From Deltaproteobacteria bacterium (lineage in GTDB: Bacteria; Myxococcota; Myxococcia; Myxococcales; Myxococcaceae), in assembly GCA_016875515.1 (NCBI GenBank), contig VGRA01000014.1, forward strand, positions 1 through 14,421: 14,421 bases of DNA. The letters run 5' to 3'. Both the position numbers and the translations under genes were made by a program. Below are positions 6,939-14,421 of the stretch, piece by piece (within the stretch, counting starts at the first letter, position 1; every line of letters starts with the position of its first letter). The notes under the pieces are model-generated. The model had not been told where the DNA came from and did not search any database. It saw only the letters and a program-made list of their open reading frames with translations.

Positions 6939-9209
6939 ATGACCCCCACCCACACCGCCCGACTCGGCCTGCTGCTGCTGCTCGCCGCCGCCCCCGCTGC
7001 GCTCGCGCAGGGGATGCTGCTCCCCACCCAGCCCGGGGCCCGGCCCCTCGCCCTCAAGCACCAGCGCGTCACCGCCTCGGTGAACGACGGGGTGGCACAG
7101 ACACGGGTGGAGCAGGTGTTCGTCAACGACGGCGCCGCGCAGTTGGAGGCCCACTTCATCTTCCCGCTGCCCAAGGGGGCCGCGCTGTCCGAGTTCTACC
7201 TCTGGATGAACGGGCAGAAGGTGAAGGGGGAGCTGCTGGAGAAGGAGAAGGCCACCACCCTCTACGAAGGCATTGTCCGGCGGCTGGCGGACCCGGGGCT
7301 GCTCGAGTACCTGGACACGGACGTGTTCCGCGTGCGCGTATTCCCCGTGCCGGCGCGGGGGGAGCAGCGCATCGAGCTGGCGTTCAGCCAGGTGCTCGAG
7401 CAGCGCGGTGGCGTCTTCCGGTACCACTACCCGCTGGGGGCCACCGGGCGGGGGCAGCCGCAGGAGGTGCAGGCCCGCACCCGCAACGACTTCACCTTCA
7501 CCGCGCAGCTGAAGACGCGGGCGGCGCTGAAGGCGGTGTACTCGCCCAGCCACGCGCTCGGCATCACGCGGAAGGGGGAGAACGAGGCCACCGCCGGCAT
7601 GGAGACGCAGGGGGCGGACCTCAACCGGGACCTTGACCTCTACTTCTCCACCTCCGACCAACAGGTGGGCTTCTCGATGCTGAGCTTCAAGGAGGGCAGC
7701 GAGCCCGGATACTTCCTGGCGCTGCTGTCGCCGAAGGCGGAGGTGACCCCGGGCGAGGTGATGCCCAAGCGGGTGACGTTCGCCATCGACACCTCCGGGT
7801 CCATGCGCGGGCAGCGGATGGAGCTGGCGAAGGAGGCGCTCAAGTATTGCGTGACGCGGCTGGGGGAGAAGGACCGCTTCAACGTCATCCGGTTCGGGTC
7901 CGACGCGGAGTCGCTCTTCAACGCGCTGCTGCCGGCGAACAAGGAGAACGTGGACAAGGCGGTGGCGTTCGTGGGGCGGCTGGAGGCGGTGGGAGGGACC
8001 GCCATTGACGAGGCGCTGCGGCTGGCGCTCAAGGACAACGCGGAGGCCGGGACGGCGGACCCGCACCTGGTGATGTTCATCACGGACGGGCAGCCTACGG
8101 TGGGGGACACGGACGAGAACGTGATTGCCGCCCATTCGCGCGAGGGGCGCAAGCAGGGGACGCGCCTGTTCACCTTCGGCGTGGGGGAGGACCTCAACGC
8201 GCGGCTGCTGGACCGCCTGGCCGCGGAGGGGCAGGGCAGCAGCGAGTTCCTCCGGGACGGCAAGGAGTTCGAGCAGAAGGTGTCCGAGTTCTACGACCGC
8301 GTCTCCTCGCCGGTGATGACGGACCTGGAGCTGGAGCTGGCCTCCCTGGGCGCGTACGACGTGTACCCCCGCAAGCTGCCGGACCTGTTCCGCGGCGGGC
8401 AGCTGGTGGTGATGGGGCGGTACCGCGCCGCGGCCGAAGGAAAGGCCGTGCTGAAGGGGACGCTCAAGGGGGCGCGCCGGCAGCTGGACTACCCGGTGAA
8501 GCTGCCGGACAGCTCCACGCAGGAGGAGTTCATCCCGCGGCTGTGGGCCATCCGGAAGGTGGGCTTCCTGCTGGAGGAGATCCGCTTGCGCGGGGAGAAG
8601 CCCGAGACGCGGGACGAGGTCATCCAGCTGGCGAAGAAGTTCGGCATCGTCACGCCGTACACGAGCTACCTGGTGGCCGAGGACGTGCCGGTGGGCCCGG
8701 TGGGCAGCGTGCGGCCGCCCCCTCCTCCGCCCCCGGGCCACCCGCACTGGCACAACCGGCCCACCGAGGGGTCCACCTTCGGCGGCGGCAGTCCCTACCG
8801 GGGCGGGCTGGGTGCGCCCCCTTCGGCGGCGGCCCCGGCGCCCGCCATGCGGGCCGAGGCGCTGCAGGACTCGGTGGGCAGCGGCGCGGTGGCCATGTCC
8901 CGGGAGACCAAGCGGATGAAGGAGGCGGACCGGCCGGCGGACGGCGGCGCGGTGAAGGTGGCCTCGGGCCGGACGTTCCTGCTGCAGGGCGGCGCGTGGG
9001 TGCAGGCCGGGCTCAAGGCGGACGCGCGGAGGTTGCGGGTGAAGTTCATGTCCGCGGCATGGAGCGAGCTGCTGAAGCGCGCGCCGCAGCTGAAGGGGGC
9101 GCTGGCCCTGGGCGAGCGGGTGGTGCTGGAGGTGGCCCCCGGCCGCGTGGTGGAGGTGGGCCCGGAAGGCGAGGAGAAGGCGGAGGCGCTCAGCGGCTTC
9201 CTCCGCTGA
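6939..9209 (+). CDS. Secreted VIT domain plus von Willebrand factor A domain protein
   Basis: 756 residues from ATG 6939 without a clear Shine-Dalgarno. A signal peptide (residues 1-23, cleavage after ALA before QG) exports it. Residues about 36-165 form a VIT domain, as in inter-alpha-trypsin inhibitor heavy chains (VEQVFVNDGAAQLEAHFIFP, ATTLYEGIV, FPVPARGEQRIEL). Residues about 278-450 form a vWA domain with a complete MIDAS: DTSGS from Asp284, Thr354 in GGTAID and Asp383 in ITDGQ, so divalent-metal-dependent ligand binding is expected. After a Pro/Gly-rich linker (about 590-630) a C-terminal domain (GRTFLLQGGAWVQ ... RVVLEVAPGRVVEVG) matches the tail often found in bacterial VIT proteins. 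No LPXTG, PEP-CTERM or similar sorting tail is present, unlike some related VIT/vWA proteins. The ligand is unknown. Its end overlaps the convergent CBS/ligase chimera by 20 bp. Confidence 0.92.
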   Translation: MTPTHTARLGLLLLLAAAPAALAQGMLLPTQPGARPLALKHQRVTASVNDGVAQTRVEQVFVNDGAAQLEAHFIFPLPKGAALSEFYLWMNGQKVKGELLEKEKATTLYEGIVRRLADPGLLEYLDTDVFRVRVFPVPARGEQRIELAFSQVLEQRGGVFRYHYPLGATGRGQPQEVQARTRNDFTFTAQLKTRAALKAVYSPSHALGITRKGENEATAGMETQGADLNRDLDLYFSTSDQQVGFSMLSFKEGSEPGYFLALLSPKAEVTPGEVMPKRVTFAIDTSGSMRGQRMELAKEALKYCVTRLGEKDRFNVIRFGSDAESLFNALLPANKENVDKAVAFVGRLEAVGGTAIDEALRLALKDNAEAGTADPHLVMFITDGQPTVGDTDENVIAAHSREGRKQGTRLFTFGVGEDLNARLLDRLAAEGQGSSEFLRDGKEFEQKVSEFYDRVSSPVMTDLELELASLGAYDVYPRKLPDLFRGGQLVVMGRYRAAAEGKAVLKGTLKGARRQLDYPVKLPDSSTQEEFIPRLWAIRKVGFLLEEIRLRGEKPETRDEVIQLAKKFGIVTPYTSYLVAEDVPVGPVGSVRPPPPPPPGHPHWHNRPTEGSTFGGGSPYRGGLGAPPSAAAPAPAMRAEALQDSVGSGAVAMSRETKRMKEADRPADGGAVKVASGRTFLLQGGAWVQAGLKADARRLRVKFMSAAWSELLKRAPQLKGALALGERVVLEVAPGRVVEVGPEGEEKAEALSGFLR

Positions 9210-9600
9210 CGTCCCCGGGAGACAGGGGAGGGACCACGGGCTCCCGCACCACCGCGTGCGGGGGCTTGTCGTCTCTCAGGCCCAGGAGCGCGGGGTGGCG
9301 GAGCTTCCCGTCGGATGTCCACTCGGTGAAGGCCACCTGCACGACGAGCCGGGGGGAAGACCAGGCAATGTCCGTCCGCATGGGCTGCTGGACCTGGGTG
9401 GTGTCCGGGTCCAACCCGGTGGCCACTGCGCGCAGCGTGATGTCCCGGTCCGACAAGGTCCCGAGCACGCGCTCGCCGTCGCACGCCGGCAGCGCGGCCA
9501 TTCCCTCGTAATTCAACCGGTGCGCCGCCTCGAGCCGCGTTTCATCCGGGGCCAGCACGGGCAGCCCCCTCCGGATGATGTCTCCCACCGTCGTCGCCAT
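9190..9600 (-). CDS. Chimera: CBS-domain N-terminus fused to C-terminal tail of an ATP-dependent DNA ligase
   Basis: 136 residues from ATG 9600, with AGGGGGA upstream on the minus strand. Residues 1-60 are a standard CBS domain (VGDIIRRGLPVLAPDETRLE, GMAALPACDGERVLGTLSDRD). The second CBS domain starts (VQQPMRTDIAW, to residue 80) and then stops abruptly. Residues about 83-121 (PRLVVQVAFTEW, DGKLRHPALLGLRDDK, AVVREP) match the C-terminal end of the OB-fold domain of LigD-type ATP-dependent DNA ligases, not any CBS domain. Intact small CBS proteins are normally about 140 residues with two full CBS domains that bind adenosyl nucleotides as a pair. This product lacks half of that and also all catalytic parts of a ligase. 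The simplest reading is a deletion that joined two genes of the same orientation in frame near 9355-9363. Functional expression is doubtful. Confidence 0.8.
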   Translation of the reverse strand: MATTVGDIIRRGLPVLAPDETRLEAAHRLNYEGMAALPACDGERVLGTLSDRDITLRAVATGLDPDTTQVQQPMRTDIAWSSPRLVVQVAFTEWTSDGKLRHPALLGLRDDKPPHAVVREPVVPPLSPGDVSGGSR

Positions 9601-9759
9601 GACCGTCCCCCTGACACTGCCGAAGGTAGGGGCGGGTGCCCGCCCAGGGAGGCAGGCCACGCGGGTGGGCCGGCCGGCCGCATGGCGCACGGGGTGCCGG
9701 GTGACGGGAGGGCCCCGCGGTTGACGCAGGCCATTGGGATGCACCCCAGGTTGAAGGGC

Positions 9760-10050
9760 ATGGCATGGCTCAGGAAGCGGAAGGTGAAGCGGACCCGGAC
9801 GCCGCCGCTGCGCCCGGTGCACCAGACGGAGCGGCTCAGTCACTTCAACGGCCAGGGACGCCCGTTGCACGGCAGCAGCCCCTCGAGCGAGCGTCCCGGG
9901 GAGGCAGACGAGGGCAGCCTGCAGCCGGGGACGGGAGGCCCTGGGGGACCGCTCGAGGCGGAGGCGCACAAACGGGAAAACCCCGCGCCGGAGCCGGCCG
10001 AGGCCGAGAACGCCGGGCGGGGCAGGGGGGAATTCGCCGAGCAGCGGTAG
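9760..10050 (+). CDS. Hypothetical small basic, low-complexity protein (weakly supported)
   Basis: 96 residues from ATG 9760. The N-terminus is strongly basic (LRKRKVKRTR) and the rest is rich in Gly, Pro, Glu and Ser, with no recognisable domain, signal or membrane segment. Support is mainly codon usage: nearly all third positions are G or C, as in the real genes, and an AGG lies 9 bases before the ATG. The overlapping ORF from ATG 9765 is a less likely choice because it is almost purely Ala/Gly/Arg. After the TAG at 10048-10050 the same frame reads on as AVLPQYRLGYPQSEPGEPGRR to a TGA at 10114-10116, so this may be another nonsense-interrupted gene. It may equally be non-coding. Confidence 0.35.
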   Translation: MAWLRKRKVKRTRTPPLRPVHQTERLSHFNGQGRPLHGSSPSSERPGEADEGSLQPGTGGPGGPLEAEAHKRENPAPEPAEAENAGRGRGEFAEQR

Positions 10051-10278
10051 GCGGTCTTGCCGCAGTACCGGCTGGGCTACCCGCAGAGCGAACCGGGTGA
10101 GCCTGGACGGCGTTGAAGCGGCCCGTGGGGTAGGGCCACCCGTCCGGCGTGCTTGAAACCGTCCCGGCGGCTGGACGGTTTGCCTCCGGCAGAGTGTGCG
10201 AGGCGTGCGCCGGGTGGCCGCCCGCAGCGCAAGGGCGTGGGCCCGTCGGAGGGGATCAACGCGCGCTGAGGCTTGTCC
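10051..10278. other. Non-coding interval with potential RNA structure
   Basis: No frame on either strand gives a credible protein here. The stretch contains four related 6-mers: GGACGG at 10105-10110, CCGTCC at 10140-10145, CCGTCC at 10159-10164 and GGACGG at 10173-10178. They can pair as first-with-second and third-with-fourth, or in alternative combinations. The last pair belongs to a 9-bp perfect hairpin listed separately. The interval lies between the weak plus-strand ORF and the eroded end of the minus-strand Cys-motif gene, and may be debris of deleted genes. Confidence 0.35.
10156..10181. terminator. Perfect 9-bp hairpin, terminator-like
   Basis: AAACCGTCC (10156-10164) pairs with GGACGGTTT (10173-10181) across an 8-base loop. 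The stem is uninterrupted, with A residues on one side and TTT on the other. The T tract is only three bases, so it is a poor classical rho-independent terminator, but its symmetry allows it to act in both directions. It lies 105 bp after the stop of the weak plus-strand ORF and 98 bp beyond the stop of the minus-strand Cys-motif gene. Confidence 0.4.
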
Positions 10279-10506
10279 TTACACGGTCGGCGCCAACGCC
10301 CGTTTCGGTGCTCGCGGTACCTGCCGTACGCACAAGGGGATGCCGCGGGACATGCCGTGGCCAATCACCTTGGCCCCGCGGTGGCCGCAGGACGGGGCCA
10401 TGGCCGCAGTGGCGCACTGGAAGCAGTCGAACAGGTGCTCCCGCCCGTCCTGCTCCACGCGGATGAGCCGGTGGTAGGCCAGACCGCAGACCTCGCACCG
10501 CTCCAT
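10279..10506 (-). CDS. Small Cys-motif (zinc-ribbon or metallothionein-like) protein with eroded C-terminus
   Basis: 75 residues from ATG 10506, two bases after the stop of the upstream gene, so the two are probably co-transcribed. The N-terminal 50 residues show the motif CxxC (Cys4, Cys7), then HLFDCFQCA (Cys31), then APSCGHRG (Cys40) and VIGHG. This resembles a common family of small bacterial proteins reading CEVCG ... FDSFECA ... APxCAHCGC ... GHG, followed by a CCxHC cluster. Compared with that pattern the second cysteine of the CxHC knuckle is Arg43 and the terminal CCxHC is absent. After GHGM (about 10350) the sequence is unlike the family, so the 3' part is probably replaced or lost. 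The likely ancestral role is binding zinc or other metals, which would be impaired here. The family pattern is quoted from memory. Confidence 0.7.
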   Translation of the reverse strand: MERCEVCGLAYHRLIRVEQDGREHLFDCFQCATAAMAPSCGHRGAKVIGHGMSRGIPLCVRQVPRAPKRALAPTV

Positions 10507-10508
10507 GG

Positions 10509-10775
10509 TTACTGCACCACCGGCAGCCCGGCCTCGCCGGCGCTCTCGCGGAACGGGCCCATGGCCCCGGCCTGCTCGGAGGAGGTCCTGGCGATTTTGT
10601 TGTACACGCCCAGGACGAGGAGCGTGGGGGCCCACTGGCCATTGAAGTGGGCCCACGCCTTGCGCCCGGCAAGCTGCAGCCCGAGCGATACCGCCATGGA
10701 GCCCAAGGCGAGGTTCAGGAACGCCATGGAGGGGATGCTGCGAACCGTCTTTTCCTCTATTTGCCCGGTTTTCAT
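10509..10775 (-). CDS. Small two-helix membrane protein of unknown function
   Basis: 88 residues from ATG 10775, ending at TAA 10509-10511. Residues about 17-38 (SMAFLNLALGSMAVSLGLQL) and 47-62 (WAPTLLVLGVYNKIA) are hydrophobic and suggest two membrane passes with a short loop. The N-terminus is hydrophilic (MKTGQIEEKTVRSIP) and the C-terminal tail polar. No domain is recognised. Composition and codon use are those of a real gene. No clear Shine-Dalgarno precedes the start. Its stop lies two bases before the ATG of the Cys-motif gene, indicating one transcript. It faces hutF across a 73-bp divergent gap. Confidence 0.72.
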   Translation of the reverse strand: MKTGQIEEKTVRSIPSMAFLNLALGSMAVSLGLQLAGRKAWAHFNGQWAPTLLVLGVYNKIARTSSEQAGAMGPFRESAGEAGLPVVQ

Positions 10776-10848
10776 GGGGACAGGGTGGACACGGCCTTCC
10801 GGGTTGGCTTGCCCGGCCGGTCGCGCATAGTGTCTCAAGCCGTCCGCC

Positions 10849-12222
10849 GTGCTGCTCGAACCCGACCATCTGCTGTGGGAAGACACCCTCCGGGACGACC
10901 TGCTGCTGGAGGTGGGAGAGGACGGGGTCATCCTGGGGGCGCCCAGGAAGGGAACGGCGGGCGAGGTGCGCCGGCTGCCCGGGCGGGTGCTGCTGCCGGG
11001 GCTCGTCAACGCCCACAGCCACGCCTTCCAGCGGCTCATCCGCGGCTGCACCGAGTACGTGGCGGCCGGTGCGTTGGCGGACGACTTCTGGAGCTGGCGC
11101 GAGCTTATGTACCGCGCCGCCGAGACGCTCACGCCGGAGGAGGTCCATGCCTCGGCGCGGCAGGTGTTCGTGGAGATGGCGCGGGCGGGCATCACCACGG
11201 TGGGGGAGTTCCACTACCTGCACCACCAGCCGGATGGCACCCCCTACGGGGAGCCCAACCTGCTGTCCGCGCAGGTGGTGCGCGCGGCCCGGGAGGTGGG
11301 GCTGAGGGTGGTGTTGCTCAGGGTGGCCTACGCGCGGGCGGGGTACCAGAAGCCGGCCAACCCGCGGCAGCGGCGCTTCATTGACCCCGGCCCGGACGTG
11401 GCGCTGGAGGCCCTGGCGGCGCTGCGTTCTGAATTCCAGGGGGACGCCGCGGTGAGCGTGGGGCTCGCCCCGCACAGCGTGCGCGCGGTCCCGGCGGAGT
11501 GGCTGCAGCAGTTCGCGCGCCTGCCAGCGGACGTGCCGGTCCACATGCACGTGGCGGAGCAGCCCGCGGAGATTGTTGCGTGCACCGCCGAGCACGGCCT
11601 CCGCCCGGTGGAGCTGCTGCAGCAGCTGGAGCTCTTGCGGCCCCAATTCACCGCGGTGCATGGCATCCACCTGTCCGCGGATGAAATCGAGGCGCTGGGG
11701 CGCGCGCGCGCCACGGTGTGCGCCTGTCCCTCCACGGAGCGCAACCTGGGAGACGGGGTGGTGCCGGCGGACGCGCTCTTGCGCGCCGGGGCGCACCTGG
11801 CGCTGGGCTCGGACAGCCAGGCCCACGTGGACCTGCTGATGGAGCTGCGGCAACTGGACGGCCACCTGCGGCTGCTTCGGCTGCGGCGCGCGGTGCTGGA
11901 CCCGGGGCTGGGGCAGCCGTCCGGGCTGGCGCTGCGGCTCTTGCAACTGGCCACTGCGGGCGGGGCGCGCAGCCTGGGGCTGCCGGTGGGGCGGCTGGCG
12001 GTGGGGGCGCCCGCGGACTTCTTCACCGTGGACCTGGACCACCCTTCGCTGGTGGGGGTGCCGCCGGACCGGCTGCTGTCCGGGGTGGTGTTCGCGGCGG
12101 AGCGGCAGGCGGTGCGCGAGGTGGCGGTGGCGGGCAGGTTCATCGTGGAGGAGGGGCAGCACGCGCTGCAGGAGGCCGCGGTGCAGGGCTTCCGCACGGT
12201 GGCCCGGAGGGTGTTCTCGTGA
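10849..12222 (+). CDS. hutF: Formimidoylglutamate deiminase
   Basis: 457 residues from GTG 10849, the first start after an in-frame TAG at 10828; no strong ribosome site is visible. It is an amidohydrolase-superfamily enzyme: metal ligands in NAHSHAFQR (His56, His58), then FHYLHH (121-126), APHS (His209), VHMHVAEQ (His232, His234, Glu237), VHGIHL (His271), CPSTERNLGDG (293-303) and LGSDSQ (Asp322). The NAHSHAFQR and TERNLGDG signatures and the length of about 455 identify HutF, which hydrolyses N-formimino-L-glutamate to N-formyl-L-glutamate and ammonia in the five-step histidine degradation route in the cytoplasm. No hutH, hutU, hutI or hutG is in the window. It is the first gene of an operon: its TGA overlaps the GTG start of the next gene. 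Confidence 0.93.
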   Translation: MLLEPDHLLWEDTLRDDLLLEVGEDGVILGAPRKGTAGEVRRLPGRVLLPGLVNAHSHAFQRLIRGCTEYVAAGALADDFWSWRELMYRAAETLTPEEVHASARQVFVEMARAGITTVGEFHYLHHQPDGTPYGEPNLLSAQVVRAAREVGLRVVLLRVAYARAGYQKPANPRQRRFIDPGPDVALEALAALRSEFQGDAAVSVGLAPHSVRAVPAEWLQQFARLPADVPVHMHVAEQPAEIVACTAEHGLRPVELLQQLELLRPQFTAVHGIHLSADEIEALGRARATVCACPSTERNLGDGVVPADALLRAGAHLALGSDSQAHVDLLMELRQLDGHLRLLRLRRAVLDPGLGQPSGLALRLLQLATAGGARSLGLPVGRLAVGAPADFFTVDLDHPSLVGVPPDRLLSGVVFAAERQAVREVAVAGRFIVEEGQHALQEAAVQGFRTVARRVFS

Positions 12223-13342
12223 GCATGGAGCAGGGGCTGAAGGAGACGTTGCGGCAGCTGGTGGCGGTGGACACCACGTCCTCGCGGTCCAACGCCCCGC
12301 TGGTGGACCTGCTGGAGCCGCGGCTTTCGGCGCTGGGCTTCCGCTGCGAGCGGATGGCCTGGGTGGACGCGGCCGGGGTACCCAAGGTGAACCTGCTGGC
12401 GCGCTACGGAAGCTTCGAGGTGGCGCGGCTGGCGCTGGTGGGCCACACGGACTGCGTCCCGTACGACCCGGCGTGGACGGACGCGCTGAACCTGACCGAG
12501 CGCGGCGGGCGGCTGTACGGCCGCGGGGCGTGTGACACCAAGGCCTTCATCGCCTGCGCGCTGCACGCGGTGGAGCGGGTGCGGCGGGACGGGCTGCTCG
12601 TGATGTTCACCGCGGACGAGGAGGTGGGGTGCGTGGGGGCGCGCAAGCTGGTGGACGCGTCCACCGGCAAGGCGCGGTACGCCATCGTGGGGGAGCCCAC
12701 GTCGCTCACGCCCATCCGGGCGCACAAGGGGTACTGCCTGGCGGAGGTGGAGGTGCGCGGCAAGGAGGGGCACAGCGCGTACCCGGACACCGGTGCGTCT
12801 GCCATCTTCCGCGCGGCGCGCTTCCTGGAGCAGCTGGAGAAGCGGAGCCTGGGGGAGCTGCGGGCGGTGCCGCTGCAGGATGCCGCGTTCGACCCGCCGT
12901 ACACCACGGTGAACGTGGGGCTCATCAACGGCGGCAAGGCGAAGAACGTCATCCCGGGGCGGTGCCGCTTCATCGTGGAGTGGCGGCCGCTGCCTACTCA
13001 GGACGTGGACCACGTCACGCGGATGCTCGAGGACATCGTGGCGGAGCTGCGGCGCTCGGACACCTCCCTGGAGGTGGACATCCAGGTGCACCGCGAGGAC
13101 CGGGGCGTGGACACGTCCCCCGCGTCCGAGGTGGTGAAGTTCTTGGCCGCCCAGTCCGGCAACGCGCCGTCAACGGTGGCGTTCGGGACGGAGGCGCCGC
13201 ACCTGACGGCGCTGGGGGCGGAGACGGTGGTGTTCGGCCCCGGGGACATCAAGAACGCGCACCAGACCGGCGAGTTCGTCCCCGCGGACGAGCTGGTCCG
13301 CTGCGAGGCCATCCTGGAGAAGGCCCTGGAGCACTTCCTGTC

Positions 13343-13346
<4 letters not shown>
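12219..13346 (+). CDS. argE: Acetylornithine deacetylase-like M20 metallopeptidase
   Basis: 375 residues from GTG 12219, chosen over ATG 12225 because GGAGGG at 12206-12211 sits 7 bases before the GTG (13 before the ATG) and the GTGA overlaps the hutF stop. The di-zinc M20 pattern is complete: GHTDC (His76, Asp78), ACDTKA (bridging Asp106), TADEEVGC (catalytic Glu134, ligand Glu135), GEPTSL (Glu159) and NAHQTGE (His348). The stretches EPTSLTPIRAHKGY, NVGLINGGKAKN, WRPLP and FGTEAPHL are close to ArgE, which deacetylates N-acetylornithine in arginine synthesis; length fits (about 380). Coupling to hutF makes another N-acyl amino acid, for example N-formylglutamate, a possible substrate, but that is speculation. 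Its own stop overlaps the tgt start, again as GTGA. Confidence 0.88.

Positions 13347-14421
<1,075 letters not shown>

Noticed and set aside
6696..8753. 685-codon minus-strand ORF opposite the VIT/vWA gene
   Set aside because: Composition is dominated by Arg, His, Leu, Pro and Gln with no domain; the plus strand has complete VIT and MIDAS motifs.
9243..9262. Inverted repeat CCCGCAC / GTGCGGG with 6-base loop
   Set aside because: It lies inside the ligase-tail codons (KPPHAVVRE), has no T tract and is explained by coding sequence.
9601..9969. N-terminal extension of the CBS/ligase ORF up to 9969
   Set aside because: Upstream residues are Arg/Pro/Ala-rich noise; ATG 9600 has a ribosome site and begins exactly at the CBS domain.
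10279..12162. 627-codon ORF on the minus strand opposite hutF
   Set aside because: Only the last 75 codons (from ATG 10506) look like protein. The rest is Arg/Pro/His/Gln-rich antisense of a strongly matching hutF, a normal by-product of high GC.
11328..13091. 587-codon minus-strand ORF opposite hutF and argE
   Set aside because: Antisense shadow of two well-identified enzymes; no family motifs.

Overview
The window is very GC-rich (about 70% by eye), with coding codons ending almost always in G or C and long shadow ORFs opposite every real gene. Gene content (FG-GAP repeat surface protein, VIT/von Willebrand A secreted protein, EI24 and DUF420 membrane proteins, HutF, small Cys-motif protein) fits a myxobacterium (Myxococcota, probably the Myxococcus/Corallococcus/Archangium side). 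This is an inference from gene style, not from a marker gene. No rRNA, tRNA, CRISPR array or transposase was seen.

Layout. 1-2275 (-): FG-GAP repeat protein cut by an in-frame amber codon; its reading frame continues to the window edge. 2318-3545 (-): SDR/NmrA-type epimerase-like gene split by a frameshift. 3672-4568 (+): EI24/CysZ-type membrane protein. 4499-5620 (+): GH39-like glycoside hydrolase lipoprotein with an in-frame ochre codon and a lost C-terminus, running straight into 5617-6297 (+), the C-terminal part of a beta-propeller protein. 6301-6855 (-): DUF420 membrane protein. 6939-9209 (+): secreted VIT + vWA protein. 9190-9600 (-): a CBS-domain gene whose second half is replaced by the C-terminal tail of an ATP-dependent DNA ligase (LigD-like). 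9760-10050 (+): weakly supported small ORF, followed by a structured non-coding stretch with a perfect 9-bp hairpin. 10279-10775 (-): two small genes, a degenerate Cys-motif protein and a two-helix membrane protein. 10849-14421 (+): a tightly packed intact operon hutF - argE - tgt joined by two GTGA stop/start overlaps; tgt runs off the right edge and is a divergent member of its family.

The striking property is not a new molecular machine but a cluster of broken genes between healthy ones. There are two in-frame nonsense codons, one frameshift, two gene-to-gene fusions at apparent deletion junctions, and one C-terminally eroded small gene, all within about 10.4 kb. The hutF-argE-tgt operon, the VIT/vWA gene, DUF420 and EI24 look intact. 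Either this is an actively decaying segment of a myxobacterial genome or part of the damage is sequencing error. The two fusions are hard to explain as simple base-calling errors.
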